Positions 23,460 to 31,630 of a DNA stretch of 33,117 bases are shown one piece after another (within the stretch, counting starts at the first letter, position 1; each line of letters opens with the position of its first letter). A program made the position numbers and the translations under genes. This DNA is from Bacteroidota bacterium (GTDB lineage: Bacteria > Bacteroidota > Bacteroidia > Cytophagales > Cyclobacteriaceae), in assembly GCA_023431285.1 (NCBI GenBank), contig JAEYXN010000067.1, positions 1 to 33,117 of the forward strand, written 5' to 3'. The notes beneath the pieces were generated by a model, which was given only the letters and a program-made list of their open reading frames with translations, ran no database searches and was not told where the DNA came from.

Positions 23460-25268
23460 ATGGAATCATCCAATAATCCTCCAGTCCCGCCATCTACGCA
23501 GGGAGGTGCCACAAACTACAAGTACCGCGCGACGAAGGTCTATTCCTCTGATGAGTGGATGGCCGACGCAACCAAAAAATACCGGCGTGTCTTCGATCGC
23601 TATGAGACAACCTACATGCGCGTGGAGTTCTCGTTCTTCAATAAGCTTTTCGATGAATGCGACTGGGAAACTTCCGTACGCCTGAAATGCTACTTCCTCA
23701 ATGGGAGTCAGAAAACGGAGCTGTGCAATCTGGAAACAAAAAGGACGGTATCAAAAGATGAGAATATTGTCTATGTCCGTCAATCATGGGGCACAGACCA
23801 ACCCGGGTCCTACTGGTTTCGCGGTGATTACGTATGGGAAGGCTACATCGACGATGTAAAAGTAGGAGAGGGTAAGTTCTATGTGGAGGATCTCGGTCCT
23901 TCCAAACCCGATGAAAACCTGTTCTTTGAAATTGAATCCATCAAATTGTTCGAGGGAGATTCAAAGGCTTACCTCGAGCCCAATAAAAAATATCTCACCA
24001 CTTTCAAACAGCCCGATACACGACACGTATGGTGTGAATTCACCATTAAGAATAAGACAGCGAAGGATTATTACGCGGAGATCTTCTTCAACTTTTACAA
24101 TGACGCGGGCCAACTCAAGGGAAGTCACGACTATATGCAGTTTATCCAGGCCAATACGCAGGGAAAACCTTTTATCCTTTACCCTGGGTGGGGCGGTGAT
24201 ACACCAGGGCGCTGGAGTAAAGACACGTATACTCTTGAGGTTGTGTTTATGGATAAACTTCTCGCTGTGGTTCCCTTTGATGTAGGAGATGCGCCGGTAG
24301 AAGGCATACCTACCGTACACACCGATACAGCAACAGCCTTCAAGACAACTAAGGCAGCAGCGGCAAACGCAGACACCACTGAAAAGACCGGAGAAGCACT
24401 TCTCCAGGAAGCACTTGGTGAACTGAATGCCCTTACAGGCCTCTCTCAGATCAAGAATGAGATCAATGAGATGGTTCAGCTGGTGCGATATTATCAGGAG
24501 ATTGGCAAAGATGTCCTTAGTCGATTCTCATTGCACACAGTATTTACCGGCAATCCAGGGACGGGTAAGACTACCGTTGCGCGAATTCTGTCGAAGATCT
24601 ATAGAGGCCTTGGGATCCTTGAGAAAGGACACCTGGTGGAATGCGACCGCGAAGGGCTTGTGGCAGGGTTCATTGGTCAGACAGCCCTCAAGACCGCAGA
24701 AAAAGTGAATGAGTCGATGGGGGGTGTTATGTTCATCGACGAGGCCTATTCTCTCTCCGTCAGAGGCACCATGAACGACTTTGGTAGCGAAGCCATTCAG
24801 GTCATTTTGAAAAGGATGGAGGACAACAGAGGTAAGTTCGGTGTGATCGTAGCAGGGTATACCGGTAATATGATCGAGTTCATCGAATCAAACCCCGGCC
24901 TTAAGTCACGGTTTGATAAGTATTTTGAGTTTCCTGATTACGCGCCGCACGAGATGTGGGCGATCGCAGAAGCAATGTTCAGGAAAGAAGAAGTTGAGCC
25001 CGACGATGCAGCACGCAGTCACCTCTATAACTATTTTACTTTCATCCACGAGAGACGTGATCAGCATTTTGGTAACGCCAGGACAGTACGGCAAGTGGTG
25101 GGTGAATGTGTGAAGAATCAGAATCTCAGGTTGGCGGCGATGAAGAAAGAAGACCGTACCAAAGAGATGATGGCAACCATTATCCACGACGACGTAGCGG
25201 AGTTTGAAATGAAAGAAAACGCGCCAAAGATTACACGGATCGGGTTCCAGACAGGATCAAGCAACTAG
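23460..25268 (+). CDS. CbxX/CfqX-type AAA+ ATPase with two tandem N-terminal beta modules
   Basis: A 602-residue protein. Residues about 315-590 are a CbxX/CfqX (SpoVK/EccA-like) AAA+ ATPase: Walker A GNPGTGKT (364-371), Walker B VMFIDEAYS (423-431), the arginine-finger region LKSRFDKYFEF (481-491) and sensor 2 GNARTVRQ (538-545). In front are two copies of a beta-rich module, roughly 38-144 and 175-277. Each shows a KY..F....T....EF...NK pattern, then F.N..G, and a WG.D.PG motif (SWGTDQPGSYW and GWGGDTPGRW) followed by a Y..E.....V strand pair. A low-complexity Ala/Thr linker (286-312) joins the parts. Relatives act as remodelling ATPases, for example CbxX on Rubisco or EccA in type VII secretion. 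There is no signal peptide, so it is cytoplasmic; the target is unknown. Confidence 0.85.
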   Translation: MESSNNPPVPPSTQGGATNYKYRATKVYSSDEWMADATKKYRRVFDRYETTYMRVEFSFFNKLFDECDWETSVRLKCYFLNGSQKTELCNLETKRTVSKDENIVYVRQSWGTDQPGSYWFRGDYVWEGYIDDVKVGEGKFYVEDLGPSKPDENLFFEIESIKLFEGDSKAYLEPNKKYLTTFKQPDTRHVWCEFTIKNKTAKDYYAEIFFNFYNDAGQLKGSHDYMQFIQANTQGKPFILYPGWGGDTPGRWSKDTYTLEVVFMDKLLAVVPFDVGDAPVEGIPTVHTDTATAFKTTKAAAANADTTEKTGEALLQEALGELNALTGLSQIKNEINEMVQLVRYYQEIGKDVLSRFSLHTVFTGNPGTGKTTVARILSKIYRGLGILEKGHLVECDREGLVAGFIGQTALKTAEKVNESMGGVMFIDEAYSLSVRGTMNDFGSEAIQVILKRMEDNRGKFGVIVAGYTGNMIEFIESNPGLKSRFDKYFEFPDYAPHEMWAIAEAMFRKEEVEPDDAARSHLYNYFTFIHERRDQHFGNARTVRQVVGECVKNQNLRLAAMKKEDRTKEMMATIIHDDVAEFEMKENAPKITRIGFQTGSSN

Positions 25269-25284
25269 CAGAAAGATTCTGCTA
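25266..25284 (+). other. Hairpin overlapping the AAA+ stop codon
   Basis: TAGCAGAA (25266-25273) pairs perfectly with TTCTGCTA (25277-25284) around a 3-base loop, starting at the stop codon of the AAA+ gene. Only a short TATCTT follows, so it is a weak terminator at best or an attenuator before the lipoprotein gene at 25317. Confidence 0.4.
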
Positions 25285-25316
25285 TATCTTACGTCGAAGT
25301 TGTATTAATAAGCGAT

Positions 25317-25958
25317 ATGAGATCGGGTGGTTGGCTTTTAATGTTTGTTGTTATTATTCTTTCGACCGCGTGCGAAACCGAAACCCGCTTTGAAGGACCT
25401 CAACCCGAAGGAACGATTGAACAAAACGTCATCCCGCGAAAGTATCACGGACGTTACCGTTCACTCACAGACTCATCGATCCTTATCGTCTCCCGGACCA
25501 ACATTGTTTCATATTACAAAAAAGAGTTTCGTGGACTTATGTCCGACCTCGCTCCCGCTGAGAGGCAATTATTTTCCAAAGACACAACCATCTCTGATGA
25601 GCATGGAAAGGCTACAATCCGCGCGAAGTCTCAAGGAGATTCGTTGTCTTATACTTACGAAAACAGGGAAACCGTCTTCAGCTTTGCGCGTCACGATGTA
25701 TTAAAGAAAGCCCGCGGGTATTATTTTCTCAATCGCGAGATCGGACCCAAAGACTGGCGTGTCACAAAACTTGGATTTACTAAAGAGGGACTCATCCTGG
25801 GAACGCTTTCTTCGAAAAACGATCTCTCCAAACTGCGGGAACTCACCAATCAAAAGTCAGACTCAGTTTACAACTTCAAGCCGACAGAACAACAGGTGGA
25901 GAAGTTCATCAGAGACAAAGCATTTCACAACGAAGAGAAGTTCGTGAAGTTAAAATGA
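25317..25958 (+). CDS. Predicted lipoprotein, unknown function
   Basis: A 213-residue protein with lipoprotein signal MRSGGWLLMFVVIILSTAC (Cys19). The mature protein is hydrophilic and beta-rich (YHGRYRSLTDSSILIVSRTN; DSLSYTYENRETVFSFARH; YYFLNREIGPKDWRVTKLGF), possibly one beta-barrel or sandwich domain in the envelope, with a C-terminal helix (PTEQQVEKFIRDKAF). I do not recognise a family. The gene begins 48 bases after the AAA+ stop, which may indicate read-through past the hairpin, and is convergent with the outer-membrane barrel gene at 26010. Confidence 0.72.
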   Translation: MRSGGWLLMFVVIILSTACETETRFEGPQPEGTIEQNVIPRKYHGRYRSLTDSSILIVSRTNIVSYYKKEFRGLMSDLAPAERQLFSKDTTISDEHGKATIRAKSQGDSLSYTYENRETVFSFARHDVLKKARGYYFLNREIGPKDWRVTKLGFTKEGLILGTLSSKNDLSKLRELTNQKSDSVYNFKPTEQQVEKFIRDKAFHNEEKFVKLK

Positions 25959-26009
25959 CCTCGCTTATTCGGGGCATGATTTGATGAATCACAATCGCGC
26001 GCTCAAACT

Positions 26010-26624
26010 TCAAAGACCTATTCCAAGCTTAGCACCGACCTTCGGATAGAACCCCTCGTATCCGATATCAAAGAATCCATCGCGGTAGAATGGATAATAT
26101 GAATATCCTTCCGCGTCAACTTCCGTGAACGTGTATCCCACACCGACGTGAACATCTACGAAAAGCTTTTGCCAAATTGTTCTATGTATTCCAACGATGG
26201 CATTCGGAGCCACGGAACGTATTTGTATGTCTCTGAATACAGTATATGTCGGATCGCCCTCTTCTCCTCCATAAGAACTGGCCCGGACCCCAAGGCCAAA
26301 GAAAAATCCCTGGTAAAACTGATGTTCCTTACGGACACGCAGCTTCATCGGCGAAAAGTATCTTCTGTAGGCGAGTTCAGCATTGAAACCCATGGCATTA
26401 CGGTAATCGTAGCCTCCCCACCGGTAGCCGATACTACCATCGATGCTTTGATTAAACTTTTTATTGAATGCCTCCAATCCCACTTCAACAGTACTCTCGA
26501 AGAGATACATAGGAGCAAGCTTTAGGATGGCGCGACCGTTGGGATATGTCGGCGTAGTTTCCTGATCCTGGGCCGAAAGCGTAAGCGGGAGCAGAGTCAA
26601 AAAGACTAACAGTGTTTTGCTCAT
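26010..26624 (-). CDS. Outer-membrane beta-barrel protein (DUF3575-like)
   Basis: A 204-residue exported protein. The signal peptide is MSKTLLVFLTLLPLTLSAQ, with probable cleavage near ALA/S-AQ. The rest is made of alternating aromatic/hydrophobic strands (SIDGSIGYRWGGYDYRNAM; ELAYRRYFSPMKLRVRKEHQ; FYQGFFFGLGVRASSYGG; KLFVDVHVGVGYTFTEV) and ends YPKVGAKLGIGL, the type of barrel annotated as DUF3575 in Bacteroidota. It may be a small porin-like or structural barrel. The C-terminal residue is Leu rather than the Phe usual in Proteobacteria. There is no operon partner within 97 bases. Confidence 0.8.
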   Translation of the reverse strand: MSKTLLVFLTLLPLTLSAQDQETTPTYPNGRAILKLAPMYLFESTVEVGLEAFNKKFNQSIDGSIGYRWGGYDYRNAMGFNAELAYRRYFSPMKLRVRKEHQFYQGFFFGLGVRASSYGGEEGDPTYTVFRDIQIRSVAPNAIVGIHRTIWQKLFVDVHVGVGYTFTEVDAEGYSYYPFYRDGFFDIGYEGFYPKVGAKLGIGL

Positions 26625-26721
26625 CGGTTTTGGTATTAACGGTTATTCGAAATACTAACGGTAGCTACACTGCTCTTATTGTCGCTTACTAAGGAAAATA
26701 TTAATTGGCTTCCCTTTACGG

Positions 26722-28032
26722 CTATGCACTCACGCGTTCGATATCGGCACCGATCGCTTTTAATCTACCTTCAATGTTTTGATACCCGCGGTCGATCTGC
26801 TCAATGTTGGAGATCTCGCTGGTACCACTTGCTGACAGTGCGCTGATCAGCAACGCCACCCCTGCACGAATATCGGGAGACGACATCTTGATTCCGCGAA
26901 GCAATGTCTTACGATCAAGTCCGATGACTGTAGCGCGGTGCGGATCACAAAGGATGATCTGCGCGCCCATGTCGATCAGTTTATCAACAAAGAACAATCT
27001 GCTTTCAAACATTTTCTGATGAATGAGCACTGTTCCTTTCGCCTGCGTTGCAACCACAAGGACGATACTGAGAAGATCGGGAGTAAACCCAGGCCATGGC
27101 GCATCAGCGATGGTAAGGATCGATCCATCAATGAAAGTTTCAATTTCATATTTCTCCTGCGAAGGAATATGGATATCATCCCCGCGGAATTCCATCCTGA
27201 TACCAAGACGACGGAAGATCTCCGGGATAATGCCAAGCATGTCGATACGACAATTCTTGATCGTTACCTCTGATTGCGTCATGGCAGCGAGACCGATAAA
27301 GCTGCCGATCTCGATCATATCCGGAAGCAAGGTGTGCTCTGTTCCACCAAGCTTATCAACTCCTTCGATATAAAGCAGGTTTGATCCCACGCCAGTGATC
27401 TTCGCACCCATGCGATTAAGCATCAGGCAAAGTTGCTGAAGGTAGGGTTCACACGCCGCGTTGTATATAGTGGTTTTTCCTTTCGCAAGGACAGCAGCCA
27501 TGATAATGTTTGCTGTTCCCGTTACAGAAGCTTCATCCAGGAGCATGTACGTCCCTTTAAGTTCAGAAGCATCGATATGGAAGAGGTGCTCACTTGCGTC
27601 GAAGTTGAACTTCGCGCCGAGCTTCTGGAAGCCAAGGAAGTGAGTATCGAGTCTTCGGCGACCGATCTTGTCTCCGCCAGGTTTAGGAAGACTCGCTTTT
27701 CCGAAACGCGCCAGGATAGGTCCCAGTAGCATCACGGAACCACGAAGTGCAGCAGCTTTCTTGCGGTATTCATCAGATTCCAGAAATGTCATGTTGACTT
27801 TTGCTGCGGTAAACCTGTAGGATTCAGGACCGAGCTTCTCGACCTTTGAGCCGAGATCACCGATGAGTTCGATGAGCTTGTTGACGTCCACGATGTTTGG
27901 AACGTTGTGGATAGTGACAGGCTGATCTGTAAGTAGTGTAGCGCTAAGGATTTGGAGCGCCTCATTCTTGGCGCCTTGAGGGACGATTTCGCCTTTAAGC
28001 TTCTTGCCTCCTTTAATTCTGAAAATGCTCAT
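26722..28032 (-). CDS. murA: UDP-N-acetylglucosamine 1-carboxyvinyltransferase (Asp-type active site)
   Basis: Commits UDP-GlcNAc to peptidoglycan synthesis by adding enolpyruvate from phosphoenolpyruvate (EC 2.5.1.7). The 436-residue length suits the family. Conserved substrate residues are seen in GAKNEALQILSA (Lys22/Asn23), and the two-domain architecture is intact (RGSVMLLGPILARFG; KISSPDIRAGVALLISALSA). The active-site loop reads LPKPGGDKIGRRRLDTH: the position equivalent to Cys115 of E. coli is Asp121, an exchange known in Mycobacterium and Chlamydia and associated with fosfomycin insensitivity. It lies 109 bases after the DUF4290 gene in the same direction, a pairing common in Bacteroidota. 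Confidence 0.95.
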   Translation of the reverse strand: MSIFRIKGGKKLKGEIVPQGAKNEALQILSATLLTDQPVTIHNVPNIVDVNKLIELIGDLGSKVEKLGPESYRFTAAKVNMTFLESDEYRKKAAALRGSVMLLGPILARFGKASLPKPGGDKIGRRRLDTHFLGFQKLGAKFNFDASEHLFHIDASELKGTYMLLDEASVTGTANIIMAAVLAKGKTTIYNAACEPYLQQLCLMLNRMGAKITGVGSNLLYIEGVDKLGGTEHTLLPDMIEIGSFIGLAAMTQSEVTIKNCRIDMLGIIPEIFRRLGIRMEFRGDDIHIPSQEKYEIETFIDGSILTIADAPWPGFTPDLLSIVLVVATQAKGTVLIHQKMFESRLFFVDKLIDMGAQIILCDPHRATVIGLDRKTLLRGIKMSSPDIRAGVALLISALSASGTSEISNIEQIDRGYQNIEGRLKAIGADIERVSA

Positions 28033-28141
28033 CGGATTTTATCTGGAACGGGTTTTTTCTAGGTCCCGCAATTTGATACAATCCGTTGCAATTTTCAAAT
28101 AAGCAAAAAAAACAGTCAGGCCGGTCGGCGAGATAATGTGA

Positions 28142-28858
28142 TTAACCGTCGCGGCGGCGGCGGAAGTTGTTGTTGTTTCCTCCTCCTTTGTTCTTGTTGA
28201 ACTGACGGTGACCGCCACCCTGGTGACGCTGGCCTCCGCTATGTCCGCTGTGACCTCCGTTGCCTTGCTGGTTCGGACGGCTTTTCTTGCGCTCTTTGTA
28301 CAGCTTCTCGAAAAGGTTGTCTTCACGTACCTTGTCGATGGTCATGTTCAACGCACCACCTGACATGGCCTGGATATCTTTAAGGATCACAGAGTCATCA
28401 AGCGTTTCCTTGTTCCAGTTGCCGTAGAAGGTCTTCATCAGCTTTCCGAGATAGATGATCGCATCCTGGCGTTCCTGTGGATCTTCCTTCTTCAGGGCTT
28501 CCTTTACAAGCTTTTCGATGTTCTTGCCATAGTGTTTGAAACGTACATCGCTCTGCGGATAAGCCATCTTCATAGGCTTCTTGAAAAGAATTTCTCTCTC
28601 AGGAACCGGGAAAGGACTATTTACATCGAGGTTGAAGTCAGCAATGATATATAAGTCGTCCCAGAGGCGTTGTGGATCTTCGCCTTGTTCTTTGATGGAC
28701 GGCGTGAGTTGTTTAATCAGCTCGATCAGGGTGTACGACAGATCGGTTCTTTTCTCCTTGTCAGGCTGGTTGCGAATGTATTCGATGAGCTTCTGTACGT
28801 TACGGCCATATTCCTTCAAAATGATATGAGGTCTCTGGCTGTTATATTCTCCAATCAT
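28142..28858 (-). CDS. DUF4290 family protein with internal duplication and disordered basic tail
   Basis: A 238-residue protein of the Bacteroidota-specific DUF4290 family; function unknown. The core (1-190) carries a duplicated unit: EYGRNVQKLIEYIRN with a following DLSYTLIELIKQL (residues about 16-52), and HYGKNIEKLVKEALK with a following DAIIYLGKLMKTF (about 109-144). The C-terminal 40 residues are a Gly/His/Asn/Arg-rich, disordered tail with RGG-like character, suggesting RNA or nucleic-acid binding. It precedes murA on the same strand (109-base gap), so the pair may be co-transcribed. Confidence 0.88.
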   Translation of the reverse strand: MIGEYNSQRPHIILKEYGRNVQKLIEYIRNQPDKEKRTDLSYTLIELIKQLTPSIKEQGEDPQRLWDDLYIIADFNLDVNSPFPVPEREILFKKPMKMAYPQSDVRFKHYGKNIEKLVKEALKKEDPQERQDAIIYLGKLMKTFYGNWNKETLDDSVILKDIQAMSGGALNMTIDKVREDNLFEKLYKERKKSRPNQQGNGGHSGHSGGQRHQGGGHRQFNKNKGGGNNNNFRRRRDG

Positions 28859-29022
28859 GGTAGTATGTTAATTGCTTGTAAGGATGTAATTGCTATGTAT
28901 CATTCGCCCTTCATAAAAACGTGCCATGGATTGGCAAGGGCGCTGTAAATGGGATTCGACTGCAAAATAGTGTTTAATCGCCGGATTCTGAAAAATTACT
29001 ACGGAAAATGGCGAAAAATCTG

Positions 29023-29055
29023 GCGACAGAACGCCCTTTCAGTCGTTCTGATCGC
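29023..29055 (-). terminator. Probable terminator of the UvrD/PcrA gene
   Basis: CAGAACG (29027-29033) pairs with CGTTCTG (29044-29050), extended by GCGA with TCGC after a one-base bulge. On the minus strand a TTTTT run starts a few bases beyond the stem, 20-50 bases after the stop at 29074. Confidence 0.5.
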
Positions 29056-29073
29056 ATTCATTTCCTCTTATGC

Positions 29074-31338
29074 TCAGTTGGAGACGATTCTGAGCTTGGC
29101 GAAACTCAGAAGAAGCGTCTTCTCCCCAACAGCGGAGAAATTGATCTTGGCCTTCTTATCCGCACCTGAATAATCCATCTGAACCACCGTCCCAAATCCG
29201 AACTTCGGATGCTCCACCTGCATGCCTTCTTTTAAACCACTTGTATCACTGGGCTTGAAGTCAACCGGTGGTTTATACGCGGTAACCGGTTTTGGTGTCG
29301 GGTTCGACGTAATGGTTTTCTTAATCCCATTAACAAGGTTCTTCGCATATTGACTTGACGGGGCCGTTGGTGTTGACTCGATCCCGCCGAACTTTGTGCT
29401 CACCTTTATGTAGCCCTGATCAACATCGTCGAGGAAACGGCTCGGCTCACAATTCTTGAGACGCCCATAGCGGTACCGTGTCAGCGCGTAGGAGAGGAAC
29501 AGCTTCTTCTGCGCCCTTGTGATAGCCACATAAAACAACCTGCGCTCTTCTTCGAGGTCAGCTCTGCTGCTGAGCATCATCTGTGAAGGAAACAGATCTT
29601 CTTCCATTCCTACCAGGTACACATAACGAAACTCAAGACCCTTCGCCATGTGGATGGTCATCAGCGTCACCTTGTCGGGATCTTTGTCTTTGTCCTCGTC
29701 CTGACCTGTGATGAGAGACACCTCCTGCAGAAAGGCGCTCAGACTTTTATCCGTGCGTTCCGGATCGTCGACGTATTCTTTGACCGCGTTCAGCAATTCC
29801 TGAACGTTTTCATAACGACTCAATCCTTCAACAGTCTTGTCTTCGTAAAGCTCACGCAACAAACCAGATCCTTTCGCGATATCAAATGCGGCGTCGTAGG
29901 CATCCTTGTTCAGGACATCCACCTGGAAACGACTGATCATCGCTACAAAATCAGCGATAGCGTTTGCAGCCCTTCCACCGATAAATGTGTTTGCATTCTG
30001 CAGCACTTCCCAGATAGAGATCGCGTGATCATTGGCGGCAACGATCACCTTGTCCACCGTAGAGTCACCGATACCGCGCTTGGGCAGGTTGATGATCCTT
30101 CTGAAGGAGGCTTCATCCTGAACGTTAATCGAAAAGCGCAGGTACGCGAGCAGATCTTTGATCTCCTTGCGCTGATAGAAGGAGAGACCCCCAACCACCT
30201 TGTACTTCACATTCATCCGTCGCAACGCCTCCTCTATTGCACGCGACTGGCTGTTGGTGCGATATAGGATGGCGAAGTCGCTGAACTTCAACTGATGCTG
30301 CATCTTCTCCTGAAATATCGATGTGGCTACCAGTCGCCCTTCCTCGTTGTCGGAGAGCGCTTTGATGAGTTCGATAAGATTGCCGGACTCATTATCGGTC
30401 CATACATTCTTGGGGATCTGCGCGCGGTTCTTCTTGATAACAGAGTTCGCCGCGTTCACAATGTTCTGGGTAGAGCGGTAGTTCTGCTCCAGCTTGATGA
30501 TCCGCAGGTCTGGATAGTCGCGCTCGAAGTTGAGGATATTGGAAATGTCCGCGCCACGGAAAGCGTAGATACTTTGAGCATCATCGCCAACGACACAGAT
30601 ATTTTGTCTTACCGAGGCGAGCTTCCGGATGATATAATACTGGCAAAGGTTGGTATCCTGAAACTCATCCACGAGGATGTACTGGATTCTGTGCTGGTAT
30701 TTATTCAACACCTCGAGGTGCTCACGGAATAGTTTGTCAGTGTTGAAGAGCAGGTCGTCGAAGTCCATGGCGCCGGCCTTGAAGCAACGTTGCGCATAAG
30801 TGCGATAGATCCTGCCGATCTCGGGGCGCATGTTCGCGGCGTCATCAGCCATCAGTTCAGCGTTGCCAAGATATTCCTGCCAGCCAATCAGCCTGTTCTT
30901 GGCTGCGGAGATGCGGTTATAAATAACGTTTGGCTTATAGACGGTGTCATCAAGCCCCATCTCCTTCACAATATTCTTGATGAGCGTCTTGGAATCGTCT
31001 GTGTCGTAGATGGTGAAATCTTTCGGATATCCAAGGTGCTGGGCTTCCGCGCGGAGGATACGGGAGAACACAGAGTGGAAGGTTCCCATCCACAGGTTGC
31101 GTGCATCATGACCGACCACCTTTTCAATACGCTCACGCATTTCTTTGGCAGCCTTGTTGGTGAACGTCAGCGCCATGATATTGAAAGGATCGACACCTTT
31201 ATGGATCAGATTGGCAATGCGGAATGTGAGTACACGGGTCTTTCCGGAGCCGGCGCCGGCGATCAGCATGCATGCTCCTTCTGTATTTAAAACGCCTTCG
31301 CGTTGGGGCTCATTTAACGTTTCGAGATAATCCATCAT
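29074..31338 (-). CDS. pcrA: UvrD/PcrA-type ATP-dependent DNA helicase
   Basis: A 754-residue superfamily 1 3'-5' DNA helicase acting in repair and recombination. Motifs in order: Walker A GAGSGKT (28-34), LTFTNKAAKEM, GTFHSVFSRILR, motif II VDEFQDTN (around 223-230), motif III GDDAQSIYAFRGAD, motif IV EQNYRST, motif V VTLMTIHMAKGLEF, motif VI FYVAITRAQKKLFLSY. The C-terminal part contains a Tudor-like strand set (MQVEHPKFGFGTVVQMDYSG; AKINFSAVGEKTLLL), as in B. subtilis PcrA. The gene is either of two adjacent ATG codons (31338 or 31335). It stands alone, ahead of the DUF4290-murA unit on the same strand. Confidence 0.94.
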   Translation of the reverse strand: MMDYLETLNEPQREGVLNTEGACMLIAGAGSGKTRVLTFRIANLIHKGVDPFNIMALTFTNKAAKEMRERIEKVVGHDARNLWMGTFHSVFSRILRAEAQHLGYPKDFTIYDTDDSKTLIKNIVKEMGLDDTVYKPNVIYNRISAAKNRLIGWQEYLGNAELMADDAANMRPEIGRIYRTYAQRCFKAGAMDFDDLLFNTDKLFREHLEVLNKYQHRIQYILVDEFQDTNLCQYYIIRKLASVRQNICVVGDDAQSIYAFRGADISNILNFERDYPDLRIIKLEQNYRSTQNIVNAANSVIKKNRAQIPKNVWTDNESGNLIELIKALSDNEEGRLVATSIFQEKMQHQLKFSDFAILYRTNSQSRAIEEALRRMNVKYKVVGGLSFYQRKEIKDLLAYLRFSINVQDEASFRRIINLPKRGIGDSTVDKVIVAANDHAISIWEVLQNANTFIGGRAANAIADFVAMISRFQVDVLNKDAYDAAFDIAKGSGLLRELYEDKTVEGLSRYENVQELLNAVKEYVDDPERTDKSLSAFLQEVSLITGQDEDKDKDPDKVTLMTIHMAKGLEFRYVYLVGMEEDLFPSQMMLSSRADLEEERRLFYVAITRAQKKLFLSYALTRYRYGRLKNCEPSRFLDDVDQGYIKVSTKFGGIESTPTAPSSQYAKNLVNGIKKTITSNPTPKPVTAYKPPVDFKPSDTSGLKEGMQVEHPKFGFGTVVQMDYSGADKKAKINFSAVGEKTLLLSFAKLRIVSN

Positions 31339-31630
31339 CTAAATTCAACCTGTAAATTAAGAAAGGTTTTTACTTATTTCCGGCCTTTTCCTTTTGAATA
31401 AAATTGATCTGGAATTCAAGACAAAGCTTATGACTTTCTTGACACAACTTAGTTGCCGTTGCTTAAACCTTTGCTTTAACTAAACACCGCGCGCATGAAT
31501 GATGCGTCGGACTTCGTGAAGAAAAGTTTGCTTTTCTGATCCGAAAAGGTTCACAGTGAACTAAATTGCAGAATTATTCTTTTGTGCTTATAGATCTTTA
31601 AACCGGGTGTGATACCTCAACAGAAAAACG
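31339..31630. other. 292-base intergenic region with two palindromes
   Basis: This region divides the divergent UvrD/PcrA and DUF3109 genes and holds no credible gene. A hairpin AGAAAAG-TTTG-CTTTTCT occupies 31520-31537. A 13-base perfect inverted repeat GTTCAC-A-GTGAAC (31549-31561) resembles a dimeric regulator site about 70 bases before the DUF3109 ATG. I see no unambiguous promoter box. Confidence 0.45.

Noticed and set aside
28105..28112. Eight T residues on the minus strand after the DUF4290 gene
   Set aside because: The preceding sequence forms only a 4-bp stem with a 2-base loop, so I did not call a terminator.
28949..29173. 74-codon frame between the DUF4290 and helicase genes
   Set aside because: It runs into the 3' end of the helicase on the other strand and shows no protein-like features; a probable terminator lies within it.
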